A stretch of 64,000 nt of DNA, taken from Spirobacillus cienkowskii. Lineage in GTDB: Bacteria; Bdellovibrionota_B; Oligoflexia; Silvanigrellales; Silvanigrellaceae. The notes beneath the pieces are model-generated. The model worked only from the letters and a program-made list of their open reading frames with translations, did not search any database and was not told the DNA's origin. The translations under genes were made by a program, and so were the position numbers. The stretch is from NCBI RefSeq assembly GCF_037081835.1, contig NZ_CP146516.1, positions 1,635,501 through 1,699,500 on the forward strand, given 5' to 3'. This document shows, piece after piece, positions 19,701 through 26,245 of the stretch; the stretch's first letter is position 1; every line of letters starts with the position of its first letter.

Positions 19701-22427
19701 ATTTAAAATTTCTTTGTTTCCAACATCAATTTGCAAGTCTTCTTTTGCAAATACTGTACCGTCTGTGTTAGTTAAACCAGAAGAACTGGTAAATTCTAAA
19801 TTACTTTTACCGCTACCAAAAACGCCTTTTTCATTTTTAAAATCACCAGAACGAACCGTCACAACTCCTTGAGCAACCAATAGTCCTTCAGTATTATTTA
19901 TATTTTGATCATGAGCCTCTAGTAATAATTTCCCATGCGATGAAATAAGTCCTTTTTGGTTATTGATATTGCCACCAGAATAAGTAAGATCTTCATTTGA
20001 AATTAACTTTCCTGCCGCATTTTTTAAATTTCCATTTTTATCTAAATTTAAAGTAACATTTTTACCTTCAATTTCACCATTATCATTTAAAATGCTTGTT
20101 GTATTTAATTTTAAATCATTAGAAGCTATGATTTTTCCTTTTTCATTATTTATTAAACTCGAACTAATATCGATTTTTCCAGAGGTAATAATTTCGCCAA
20201 AATTATTTTGAAATTCACCGCTTGTAAGATCAAAATTTCCTTTTGTATGAATAGAGCCTAAAGCGTTATCAAAAACTTGATTTTTTGTATCAATTTTTAA
20301 ATTTTTATCGCTTAAAAGAATTCCTTCTTTATTTGAAAATTCACCAATGTCTAAATTTAAATCGGACTTTCCTTCTATTTTACCCTTAGCATTATTTAAT
20401 TTTCCTTCATCCAATAAAATTGACGTTTTTTCTCCAAAAATTTCACCATAATTATTATCTAAATATCTTGCTTTAATTATATTATCGGATTGCGAAATAA
20501 TACTTCCAGATGTATTATAAATAGAGTTAGAATTTATATTTAGTTCATTTTCAGCTTTAATTAACCCTCGGTTATTTACTAAATTACTATTTTTGGTGTC
20601 TAAATTTAAGTTTGACTTAGTTATTATTTTTCCATCTTCATTATTAATAAAACCTTGTTCTATATATAAAAGGTTATCCCCTATTATATTTCCTTTTACG
20701 TTAATCAAATCACCAGATTTAAAATCTAGATTTGAGTAATTTGCGCTTAAAACACCTTCAGTATTATCAATTCCTAATCCTTTAACTGTGAGTTGCTCTT
20801 CTGCAATTATTTTACTCGCAACATTATGTATCTTATTATCGGATTCTATTTTTATATGTTCTTTGGCAGAAATAATTACATTATCATTTTTGATATTACT
20901 TGAATTTATATCAATACTATTATTGGCAAAAAAATTGCTTGAATTATTAATAAAATCAACGTTACTATCAAGTTTTAAATTTTTATTTGTTGTTATATCT
21001 GATTTTTTTGATATAAATTCAGAAGAACTGATATTAATATTTGCTTCAGATTCAAACACAGAATCAACTAAATCAATTTTGTTACTTTTAACAAAAATAT
21101 CATTTTCTGAATAAATTAACCCTTTGTTACTATTTAAATTATTTGCAGATAATTTTAATAATCCAGCACTATAAATATCCCCTGAGTTAAGAAAATCTTG
21201 TCTTGATTCAATTTGTAAATATTCTTTTCCGCGCTGTACAATTGTACCTGTATTAATAAAATTAGTTGCTGTAATTTCTATAATACCTTTAGAATCAAAA
21301 TAGCCTTTTTGCTCAAAATTTTTACCAATTTCTATTATTGAACGATTTTCTGCTAAAATTTTTCCTAAAAAATCAGCATTTCCTGTTACTTTAATTAATA
21401 AATCATCTTTAGAAAGAACCCTATCAACTTTTAAATCTCCATTTGCAAAAAGCTGCAGCGATCCTTCAAGAGTTTCTAGGCGACCCATGCTATTCACGCC
21501 AATGCCATACTCTGTTGCAATTAAATAAATTTGTTTTGCAAACATACCGCCAACAGATTTAACATCCAAAGCAAACTGTGGCGTCCCACCACCAATATCA
21601 ATAGGTTTTGTTTGTAACGTTTTAAAAAATACTCGGTTTGTACCTAAAATTGTATTTAATTTATTAGCCCATACTTCGCCGCCTACTTGCATTGTGCGAG
21701 CAATCAAATCGAGCTCTGCAACTTGCAAAGCATTGAGCCCTTTTTCACCAATTTTAAGTAACGCGCTATCAACACGAAATGAGTCTAATAATCCTGTGGT
21801 ACTCCATTCGGGTTTTCCAACCACCAAACTCGCTCTTGAGGTATTGATAAATCCGCAACCATCACAGGTAATGCCATTGGGATTTGCAATAATGATATCT
21901 GCTATTCTTCCTGCAACCTCCATTGGTCCAAACAGCAACGAAGGGTCTGAACCCATCACCTCCGATAAAATCACTTTTGCAGGCTCATGCCCTAACTGCG
22001 GATTGCCAGCAATCCATCCTGCAAGCTGCGACTGAATATCTTTGTTGCTGTTATTAAAAACCAATCCACTTTTATCGACATTGAACTGTTCAAATTGATT
22101 ATGCGAAATACCGCTCGAACTTGGTGGCGCAATGTGCACAACAGGCACGCCATTATGTGCCGCATCCATGATTGGATGCCGTTCATTTGGCGCGTTACGA
22201 TACGCAACAGCTTGTGCAAATGCCTGCTGGTGTTCTAAAAATGCGGTATTACAAGAATATGCAATGATAAAAACCGTTGAAATTGCTTTTAATTTAGTTG
22301 TTATCTTACGACTACATTTGGCGCACTTGTGATTAAAATTCAAGATCAGCTGATTGCAAGTATTTTTTGAATTAAATCTATTATCTTTTGTAAAAAAATT
22401 ATTGTTATTTTTATTAAAATTTTTCAT
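7203..22427 (-). CDS. cdiA: CdiA contact-dependent inhibition effector, filamentous haemagglutinin type
   Basis: A 5074-aa exoprotein. An extended signal peptide (~residues 1-72, ending QQAFAQA) precedes the TPS export domain (~75-330, with NPNGI near 181) recognised by CdiB. Long beta-helical FHA repeats follow, including about eight copies of a 149-aa repeat (~940-2190). Residues ~3060-3600 break the repeat pattern and could hold the receptor-binding region. FHA-2 type repeats follow (TVKLIAGRDI), then a pretoxin region ending at ETENN (~4781), equivalent to the VENN motif. The tip (~4882-5074) is a WHH nuclease (WHHHQDLGRMQL near 5029) of the HNH/EndoVII superfamily. An AAGGA site 8 bases before the ATG supports the start; the gene lies 47 bases after cdiB. 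Confidence 0.93.
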   Translation of the reverse strand: MKNFNKNNNNFFTKDNRFNSKNTCNQLILNFNHKCAKCSRKITTKLKAISTVFIIAYSCNTAFLEHQQAFAQAVAYRNAPNERHPIMDAAHNGVPVVHIAPPSSSGISHNQFEQFNVDKSGLVFNNSNKDIQSQLAGWIAGNPQLGHEPAKVILSEVMGSDPSLLFGPMEVAGRIADIIIANPNGITCDGCGFINTSRASLVVGKPEWSTTGLLDSFRVDSALLKIGEKGLNALQVAELDLIARTMQVGGEVWANKLNTILGTNRVFFKTLQTKPIDIGGGTPQFALDVKSVGGMFAKQIYLIATEYGIGVNSMGRLETLEGSLQLFANGDLKVDRVLSKDDLLIKVTGNADFLGKILAENRSIIEIGKNFEQKGYFDSKGIIEITATNFINTGTIVQRGKEYLQIESRQDFLNSGDIYSAGLLKLSANNLNSNKGLIYSENDIFVKSNKIDLVDSVFESEANINISSSEFISKKSDITTNKNLKLDSNVDFINNSSNFFANNSIDINSSNIKNDNVIISAKEHIKIESDNKIHNVASKIIAEEQLTVKGLGIDNTEGVLSANYSNLDFKSGDLINVKGNIIGDNLLYIEQGFINNEDGKIITKSNLNLDTKNSNLVNNRGLIKAENELNINSNSIYNTSGSIISQSDNIIKARYLDNNYGEIFGEKTSILLDEGKLNNAKGKIEGKSDLNLDIGEFSNKEGILLSDKNLKIDTKNQVFDNALGSIHTKGNFDLTSGEFQNNFGEIITSGKIDISSSLINNEKGKIIASNDLKLNTTSILNDNGEIEGKNVTLNLDKNGNLKNAAGKLISNEDLTYSGGNINNQKGLISSHGKLLLEAHDQNINNTEGLLVAQGVVTVRSGDFKNEKGVFGSGKSNLEFTSSSGLTNTDGTVFAKEDLQIDVGNKEILNVKGKIIAEGDLVLNASNLENNSGQISGVDIELNLTKGSNLSNKDGKVFASNNLILQGGVTSNNKGEIVAKGAFSLNTQGQNLVNNLGSIVAQGAVQIEAQALHNTAGAIGSTAAGVTISSLEVDNSVAGKIVAKKDFILNTNEQNINNNTGKILSEEGNVTVTTANIDSTQGEIGGGFVTLKLTEGSNLNNNEGKVIASKDLTLQGGVAGNEKGKIVAEGALSLNTQGQVLVNNLGSIVAQGAVQIEAQALHNTAGAIGSSAAGVTISSLEVDNSVTGKIVAKKDFILNTNEQNINNNTGKILSEEGNVTVNAANIDSTQGEIVGSDVTLNLLKGSNLSNNSGEVVARNNLTLLGGVAGNEKGKIVAEGALTLNSQGEAVNNISGEIIANSKLDLKSHALQNNAGTIGSGGSEIIIRSHAIDSTNGKIVAKNDITIDTKNHDITNNDKGKIGSKEGDIVVKAANFNNSSGEIAGKIVTLNLTEGSNLNNNEGKVVASKDLMLQGGLLGNEKGKIVAEGGLTLNSQGEAVNNNSGEIIANGKLDLKSHALQNNAGTIGSGGSDIIITSHAVDSTKGKIVAKKDISVNTNAQNIINIEGKILSEEGNVTVKAANIDSTQGEIVGSDVALNLLKGSYLSNNSGQVVARNNLILQGGVAGNNEGKIVAKGTLSLNTQGQELVNNLGSIVAQSAVQIEAQALHNTAGAIGSSAAGVTISSLEVDNSVAGKIVAKQDLILNTNAQNINNNTGKILSEEGNATVKAANIDSTQGEIVGGFVTLNLTEGSNLNNNEGKVSASKDLKLYGGVAGNEKGKIIAEGGLTLNSQGEAVNNNSGEIIANSKLDLKSHALKNNSGTIGSVDSDIIITSHLIDSTKGKIVAKKDISVNTNAQNIINIEGKILSEEGNVTVTAANIDSTQGEIVGSDVVLNLLKGSYLTNNSGKALARNNLTLQGGVADNEKGIVSAQGTLTLNSQEEAVNNNSGKIVAKSTLQLESHALQNNAGTIGSIESEITITSHEIDSTQGKIVAKKDISVSTNAQNIINIEGKILSEEGNVTVTAKNIDSTQGEIVGSDIVLNLLKGSYLTNNSGKALARNNLTLQGGVSGNEKGIVSAQGALTINSQQEIVNNNLGQIIANGNLILESHALKNSEGTIGSINNYLTITSHAINSTQGVIAAKNDITIDTKNHDIINDNKGKISSKEGSIVVTAANVNNSNGTITAANVNNSSSEGGSVTLNLSEGSNLNNNDGKVVASKNLKLDGGVKGNNNGEIMALGTLNINTQRQKLINQSGKIASGLSAKIISHEIDNSQGGKIFTSNPGANLEINSNNQQINNNKGKILASGNQIIKSGSIDNTEGEILGFTTQLHLQSGSLVNNKEGKIVADEKLELFAGVENNKLGLIASQQDMKIKTQGQNINNDNGTILSRKNLNITANNIFNNQTGKIFAEGNSDINSSYLYNKTGLLFSGGVFEVKSLQIDNTAGEIVAHNANASTPRSLNINTASQDILNVGGKIKTSGDLTITAKSVDNSSKGQIQGENVTFTASKFLNNNGEIFSKQTLKFTGTIADNIKGTIASLGDAEIVSQGLLNNNSGTLESHGKLKVTTGDLKNNSGSFAARNEIKINSGNIENISGKIFNHNDSVNIIAQNGDINNTGGLIYASAALGITGNSLNNNNGNLSGDTQNLNFASTLNNTSGKIIADNKLEIHSGELNNSAGVIAGKSYVTINLKRESLTNTSMGRIHAGTSLDITSGDVYNNNGIIYSGSYLKSDSYQIINKEGVIVVENGNSQNKLDINTNNNQFDNTQGTIISKVNAEIRSGNFDNANNGKVFASSLSLNSSNVHNNSGSFNVLGDATLQTQSFNNNSGTLFSGNNIKIDATGEVQNTSANIKALGFITLNANNLYNNSGNILALNNIEIESNNNFSNNSGKINSGSNLNIKSSSLDNNSGNLYAQNTINIESQNFSNDFGTVIADQDLILKTSSSNVAGKIISQGDSELEFKNDFINNAQISAKNTLTISANGVSNNKIIVGKKLEITSSNNFTNHAQAKVIADSVNIDAVIGIENYSKIDGKSVNLTGSRILNTSRISGDNLNLTAQRGSGEIENDAGGKIVGTSESGEVKLDAKEIRNVNNSQILSIGGLTFTASILENISTKIVAKKFINFDVDRVYNKPAVDPEKVKIEGKPENLPNSGMETVFTTGRRDGLTERKKGTLSRKTDTYSLKQHSNPSEILSGGDINFKNYIGNFYSTIAAAGTSRYSMDMDEGAKHDNLKKRPDVNLNENQNLAHNFNEYNKDTEIKIDNILKTEDEYYFGKKYHAKKLISVDKITDRVQIDDIYEWPKSIWDLFGNLFTDGSDLETKTNHYDQHKIGEIKPLAEATNISGAVVNTSSYFDNQNKIAVNPLTDSAHRPSLGSVETTQENYKKDVSRDGASFVEKRSIDSVSLPVLKNLQIATHQETLSQEQKGIHQLAIPTTEKPNFDIDNPESSSVNGVALSSLRDKNNSLLHPMDGVKLSDTKLPDNEKVNVDPVVIPQSKNNFEALNTKYSIQHDSLNPSVTLDKVDVPIAKGIDFTTINFNNHNSSSIDFYSRNALNPMDVNLSLSMPGSRYFDFRKSPGYRYLIENNPTYVEYNKFLSHDKYTEKLQLNPERQLKIYGDQFDSKRELGDQAVVLTGQQFLTNYQENEYKFQNLLNSGKMVAQNFQITPGTQLSDEQMATLTSDLIIDVNKDVDQVVVNVKNLLKTDLKSNGSLMIFGKVDLKISGDFNNTSSMYIGSGKIEAENIVNNPYASIFANSLTLQALNDIKNISGDIKGSGDNSSIILNAKRDIHIETKAMDEYFIVNGQKQKNTRVDRVATVSGDTVKLIAGRDINKIGANIYSKNETRQEAGRDINAKAAVTEKELLITNNKTSNFLGMIFHSSSQRIEENSVTHHVGKEISDGNSIIVAKNNVNYKGVEINDDQANVPEKERKFNPNQNVIIQGANVTITGVKDTKRTHDEYHFSKGEGVDKKYSETIVGGKVTAGNSIIINAFERENNTDSNSKSGNILLQGSAITAVHGDAKFYADNKIDVLSESLKSSSYSYNKSTNDGIFSSKTTTTQGESERDGVYGSKIGGNSVILQAGKGGEKKGDILVSGSQIASDQKTVLKAGNNVSIEAATEQTYASFHESTRTTGIFASEGRFGFTIGKQEKDKGNKTKENLIASSEVGSRFGTLVIDAGNTFSQTGGSKLSALGDVGIFAEKVKTEAGISTVLEENSASQKTSGLSFGASNPVVGAAQGVVRTAENMNKVEDDRFKGLALLSNSLAAKNAVDALQKSPKDLGGVKVKYTIGQSKSGQSSVTESTLVHKSGIYTQGNLIVQARGAGKESSIDLSGSDLKAEGKIRLEAEGNILMQAAQKTTERRSSQWNSGWELGIGANAGKSTGFTIEAGVSGGEGWSKSSEIQHVDTIVEGKQGVEVVSGGDTTLKGAQVKGKFIKADIAGNLHIESLQDSKTHDSEEYSFGVSASACIPPACVGAQEASVNGSVTDMASNYKSVITQSGFLAGSGGYQVDVGGHTQLVGGMIASNQEAKDKKLNKFSTETLDFVDLKNEAEYDVKHIGGGFSVGDKLSVSPPQYLPGSKKISSVTRSVIDEGVLEIRNDKKQLALTGKTAEEIQTSLHRDSRTAHQKADEIFDEEQIRLKIGIVNDFGKEFGTFISNRGQEAEQKEKELEHALKNSDTVPPEYIEQLKQEYESAAKWAPGGEYRQVATALAAAFTGKLSATGTELVQSFAANYLQSIGAEKIKELAPLLGGEGSPGHTAMHAVLGCAAGAMGDSCGSRAFGAASGVLINTALSSLEDTQNLSAAERENRINIVTSLVAGMSAAAGLGDPNAAMTSARLETENNALFLIPIAITGLAILDKVYTGYELYKDIEDVCNGKKTWEQLVQEKGIDYVSSLVVTKVGTTTWKGVKKLPGVDEVLENGKNYLGKMQKKIEDAIRQARKKEIDVNDPDYKPTLGGKGPIDSLKSKKEFEAMYGKENVISHTVPDLDKPNVNMAGRAINVELNDGRVVKVVYDQKGLPGFTPHMKTEVIFSQKTMLETNYEEHLTMSTKALWAEVQKDPVLKRKFTEAELLDMEQGKQKIGKYTWHHHQDLGRMQLVETKIHKDAPHVGAKSLNPELKERKKKEKKEKKE
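15850..19620 (-). repeat. about eight tandem ~447-bp (149-aa) repeats inside cdiA
   Basis: Recurring landmarks, such as the complement of LNTQGQ/LNSQGE plus GEIIA or GSIVAQ, fall near 16345, 16790, 17236, 17688, 18127, 18574, 19023 and 19470, a spacing of about 447 bp. Units share phrases such as GKIVAKKDI, GKILSEEGNVTV and ANIDSTQGEI. Identity between units is much higher than for ordinary FHA repeats, suggesting recent expansion or homogenisation. Confidence 0.85.
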
Positions 22428-22474
22428 CTGAAATCCTTTTCAGAAAATGAGGAAGTTAAAATAAATTTTATTTT

Positions 22475-24214
22475 TTAAATATTTCCTGATAACGATAAAT
22501 ACAAATTCCATGTATTAGATTTAAAATCTTTTGGCTTTAAAATAGGGGTCGCTAAAGCAATATCAAATTGAAATATTGAAAACTGGCCTTGCAAACCCAA
22601 AGCAGTGCCCCCTAAATTTCTGCCAACTAATTCGTTAGAATTGGGTCCCCAAACATAGCCGTAATCTAATGCTAAGTAAGTATTGTAATTTCCTAAATGA
22701 CTTAAAAAACCAAGAGGCATTGTAAAATCATTGCGCACCAAATAACCATTTTCTGATAACAAAATAACATCCCCATCAAAGCCACGAACTGTATTTCTTC
22801 CTCCAATTGAAAACTGATCTGTTGCTGTTGTTTTATCTTTTGTGTACTGCAAACGATGATTAGAAGAAAATTGAACCTTTTTTTCCCATGGTGTAAACAA
22901 ATAATTAAAATTAAATTGCGCGGTAAAAATTTTGGGTCTAATAGTCATTTGATTGGATTCTGTTTTTTGAAAATCAGACTCTGCACCAAACCATCCCGTT
23001 CCTTCACGATATGCAACTTGCGTTGTAAAATTAGAACGCGAATACATTTTTTTAACGCTTGCTCCAACTTCAATATTGGTTGTTTTTCTCCTTTGCGTGA
23101 TAATTTCTCTATTATTGATGAAACTTTCCGCACGTCTAATAGATAGTAACGAATAAATTCCAATTTTTGCTGAAGCCGAGCGAAATGGAGTGTAATCCCA
23201 ACGATAATCTGTTTTGTTACTATTTCCTCTTGATAATTCGTTTGCAGTGGTGAGTTTTAAAGTTTGTCCAAAGCGATTATAAGAGTTTGAAACACTAAAA
23301 AGATGATAATAAAACGGAATAGAATAGCTTAGCGTTAAACTTTGCGACATATTATATTGCGTTAAATTTTCGACATTAGACATTGAACTAGCGCTTAGTA
23401 AATCGCTAATCCCTAAAAGATTATCAAATGCTAAAAATGAAGAAAGTTGCGTTCGGCCTAAGCTCTTGCTACCAGAATTATCAACCGTTGTTCCAAATCG
23501 AATGCGTGATGTGAATTTTATTTTTTCGCGCTCTATAATAACAATACTAAAATTTGGATTTTCTCCTGGCTCAATTTTAGTTGTCACTTTTTGACTTGGC
23601 AGACGTTTCATCTGCTCAACGCCCTGCTCAATATCACGAATATTCAATACATCTCCAGATTTAATTGGAAATGCATTTTGCCAAATTCCCCAATTAGTAT
23701 CTTCGCTGCGCGTTAAATCACCCTGCTCAACCATTCTAATTGCAGCAATCTTTCCAACCATCACTTTAAAATCAAGAACACCATCTGTTAAATTTTGTTC
23801 AGGAACCGCAACGCGAGAAGTGATGTAACCTTTCTCAATTAAAGAATTATTCAGCACATTTACAATTTGCTGAATCCCTTCTACCCCAATGCATGTGCTT
23901 AAGTACGGTTTGACATAACTCTCAAACCAAAAAAACAAGTCATTTTGGTTATCTATAAAATTAATTTTATTTATTTTGTAACATTGATCTTCTTTTGGCA
24001 GTTCTAAAGGAACTGGTTTTATTTCTTGTGGTTTTAATATATCCACCTGAGGTTCAATTTTCTTTTGAAACTCTTTTGCTCTGTCTTCTTGTTCATGGAT
24101 TCCGAATTCAATTGCTTCGAGCGATGTGGTTGGAACTTGAGAGTAAGAATTTTTGCAAGCTAATAGACTTGCAATTAAAATAGGAGCATTTCTTGCATAC
24201 ATTTTACAATTCAT
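22475..24214 (-). CDS. cdiB: CdiB outer-membrane transporter, two-partner secretion (TpsB)
   Basis: A 579-aa protein of FhaC/ShlB size that exports CdiA across the outer membrane. A signal peptide (residues ~1-26) is followed by a linker helix, then POTRA domains (~75-210: CYKINKINFIDNQ, GVEGIQQIVNVLNNSLIEKG, YITSRVAVPEQNL). The rest is a 16-strand-type barrel with the conserved loop-6 motif TVRGFDGD near residue 475. It is first in the cdiBA-cdiI operon. Only a weak GGA ribosome site precedes the ATG. Downstream order and spacing are typical of class I (E. coli-type) CDI loci. Confidence 0.93.
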   Translation of the reverse strand: MNCKMYARNAPILIASLLACKNSYSQVPTTSLEAIEFGIHEQEDRAKEFQKKIEPQVDILKPQEIKPVPLELPKEDQCYKINKINFIDNQNDLFFWFESYVKPYLSTCIGVEGIQQIVNVLNNSLIEKGYITSRVAVPEQNLTDGVLDFKVMVGKIAAIRMVEQGDLTRSEDTNWGIWQNAFPIKSGDVLNIRDIEQGVEQMKRLPSQKVTTKIEPGENPNFSIVIIEREKIKFTSRIRFGTTVDNSGSKSLGRTQLSSFLAFDNLLGISDLLSASSMSNVENLTQYNMSQSLTLSYSIPFYYHLFSVSNSYNRFGQTLKLTTANELSRGNSNKTDYRWDYTPFRSASAKIGIYSLLSIRRAESFINNREIITQRRKTTNIEVGASVKKMYSRSNFTTQVAYREGTGWFGAESDFQKTESNQMTIRPKIFTAQFNFNYLFTPWEKKVQFSSNHRLQYTKDKTTATDQFSIGGRNTVRGFDGDVILLSENGYLVRNDFTMPLGFLSHLGNYNTYLALDYGYVWGPNSNELVGRNLGGTALGLQGQFSIFQFDIALATPILKPKDFKSNTWNLYLSLSGNI

Positions 24215-24377
24215 AAAAAATTTCCAAAAAATTAATTACATAGCAGACTTCATGTCTACTAGAATCAAAAAAAATTAGTTAAACTTGTTAAATTAAATTT
24301 AAAAAAAAATCAAATAATTTTAGCTAATTATTTTTTTTACTAAATTTTAAGAAAAAAAAGGGGGATTACATTTTTTC
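24215..24377. promoter_or_regulatory. upstream region of the cdiBA operon
   Basis: This very A/T-rich stretch must hold the operon's promoter. The only structure I see is an imperfect inverted repeat, tagcagac-ttcat-gtctacta (about 24242-24262), about 30 bases before cdiB, a possible operator or leader hairpin. No confident -35/-10 pair could be chosen. Confidence 0.3.
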
Positions 24378-24436
24378 TAGATAGGTAAGCAATATGCGAT
24401 GTTTTTTATTTTAAGATATTTGGTAATTTTTTATTT
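24378..24436 (+). repeat. direct repeat DR-L at the left edge of the orphan-module island
   Basis: A ~57-bp sequence beginning tagataggtaagcaatatg. It matches 46693-46750 with about two mismatches and the same orientation. The two copies bracket ~22 kb that contains all orphan toxin/immunity modules. Confidence 0.7.
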
Positions 24437-24440
24437 ATGC

Positions 24441-24566
24441 CAGTTAATAGTTGAGAAAATTACTATGAAGCTTAAAGAAATGGATCCAATTTGTTAAATG
24501 ATTTTTTCAAAAATAGCTTAAAAAAGGAGCTAAAATGGGGTGGCAGCGCTAACTCATCACTGTATA
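24441..24566 (-). repeat. dispersed repeat copy 3, inverted and degenerate
   Basis: Read on the minus strand it follows copies 1 and 2: it opens like agccaactcatcaactgta and ends like ttctcaactattaactg. The middle is eroded. It lies immediately inside DR-L. Confidence 0.5.
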
Positions 24567-24945
24567 CCTTACTACCTGCGATTTATTTTCTCAACTACAT
24601 TTATCCTCTTTTTTAAAAATTAGTCTATACACAAATCCTTCGTTAATAAACCAAGAAGTCGTCACTATTTTCATCTTTGTAGTTTTAATGAAATAAAAAA
24701 ATTCTTTCAAGTGATGAAAAAAGTTTATTCAAAATTTGACCGCTCTATTAGGCAGTTTATTGAAATCCTATTTAACAGGTTAATTGAAACTAACGGAATT
24801 CAAATCGCATCAAAAGTGCTTTCTATTAAAGGACTTATCATCTATGTTTTCAGACATTTTTCTACCTGTCTGTTTAAGTACTAATTATTTTCCTAGTTGA
24901 TTTTTTTAAACTATTAAATAGCATAACAAAATTAAAAAACGAAAC
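24567..24945. other. non-coding stretch, nothing recognised
   Basis: A/T-rich, with only short open frames (for example a 58-codon plus-strand frame ending at about 24883) that resemble nothing I know. It is probably decayed DNA at the island edge. Confidence 0.4.
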
Positions 24946-25188
24946 TTGCGCGAATATTTTTTTAAAAACAATCGAAATTACAAGAAAACAAGCAATCCAA
25001 GTTCTTATTGGTTGATTGCCAAAGTCGAAAGCAATTTTTGTCCACGCGTGATTCACATCAATAGCATCAAAAAAGTACTCTACGGCGAAAAAGCTGTGTA
25101 CTATTTAAAAACAACACAAATTAAAAATGATGAAAATTTAGACATCGGTATTTTTCAAATCAATTGGAAATACCATGGAAGTCAATAA
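24946..25188 (+). pseudogene. VirB1-like lytic transglycosylase remnant
   Basis: The frame contains LIAKVESNFCPRVIHIN and NLDIGIFQINWKYHG, matching the SLT-type catalytic core (the Glu of V-E-S is the expected active-site residue, and G-I-x-Q-I-N the second motif) as in type IV secretion VirB1 proteins. There is no signal peptide and the protein stops at GSQ right after the second motif, so both ends are lost. Confidence 0.55.
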
Positions 25189-25431
25189 AAATATAGACCA
25201 AAGATTTTTTTGATCTAAGTTATAGTTTAGTGTATGTGACGAATTGGGTTATACCTATGGTATATCAAAAATGTAAAATTAATTGGATTAGTTGTTACCA
25301 TTCATTTAACAAAGACAGAGGAGATGTCTACAAAATGAAAATCAACAAAGCTAATTTAGAGCTAAGATTAATTTTAAATTCTTTGATAAAGCAGAGCACA
25401 AAATAAATATTATTTTTTAAGGATGATACTA

Positions 25432-26238
25432 ATGTTTAATACTAAGTCAATTTTTGCTGTTGTTGCTTTTTCAGCGTTAACAATTTCATGTAGCAACAGT
25501 GGTGGTGGTGGAGATAAAAATAATTCAGAAAAATTTCATAACAGAAATAATTTTGATTCAACTTCTCATTCTCCAATGACTGCATGTAACAAAGATGCAC
25601 CATTTGCTAAGTGTTTTGAAGGACAAAACCCATCACAATTAGAACCCAATAAATTAATTAAATCTTGTCCAGCAGGGACGATTCAAATTAATGATATATG
25701 CGATACTTTAAAAGTAGAATTTAATTATTCAAAAAATTCTGCAGAGAAAGAATCGAAAATAGTTAAATTAAAAGGTAAAAAAACAGATGAGTTGATTGTT
25801 CAAAAAGAAGAATCAAATGGTGAGAAAAAATATGATTATGGAAAATACTTTTCTCATGACAATAATGATGATTTAATATATAATTATAATAATAAATTCT
25901 GGGAGTATGAAAGTTTCAAAAGTCACAATAAGCCTGTAGAACTGTATTCTAAATTAAATATACGTCGAGTATCCTTTTCTGCTAATTTAAGTACCAGTGA
26001 TAATAAGTTAAATATTGATTTTGATTTTGACGGCTACCAATTTAATTCTCAAAACGTTGACCTAGAAAAAGTGTGCAAAGAACTATCTGAAAAATATCAA
26101 ACACAACATCAATATATAGATATACTGATGTATGGTTCTGATTCTGTTGATTGTATTATTCAATCACTAGACCTTTCAATACAGGGATATAAAAATCAAT
26201 CAGGAACAGGATCAATTATAAAAAAAGTAGATTTTTAA
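25432..26238 (+). CDS. putative lipoprotein of unknown function
   Basis: A 268-aa protein if started at the ATG at 25432, which lies 8 bases after AAGGA; an in-frame ATG at 25423 is too close to that site. The lipobox is LTISC, followed by SNSGGGGDKN, a flexible tether typical of exported lipoproteins. A short Cys-containing segment (ACNKDAPFAKCFEGQ, then SCPAGTIQINDICD) resembles repeats of Bdellovibrio-type lipoproteins, and the rest is polar with no known domain. The gene has its own non-coding leader and no operon partner. Confidence 0.6.
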   Translation: MFNTKSIFAVVAFSALTISCSNSGGGGDKNNSEKFHNRNNFDSTSHSPMTACNKDAPFAKCFEGQNPSQLEPNKLIKSCPAGTIQINDICDTLKVEFNYSKNSAEKESKIVKLKGKKTDELIVQKEESNGEKKYDYGKYFSHDNNDDLIYNYNNKFWEYESFKSHNKPVELYSKLNIRRVSFSANLSTSDNKLNIDFDFDGYQFNSQNVDLEKVCKELSEKYQTQHQYIDILMYGSDSVDCIIQSLDLSIQGYKNQSGTGSIIKKVDF

Positions 26239-26245
26239 AACGTCT

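Noticed and set aside
19027-19872. Long plus-strand open frame (281 codons) and many similar ones across 8-22 kb
   Set aside because: They lie antisense inside cdiA, repeat with its 447-bp period and have Pro/Leu/Ser-rich low-complexity translations; they are shadows of the repeats.
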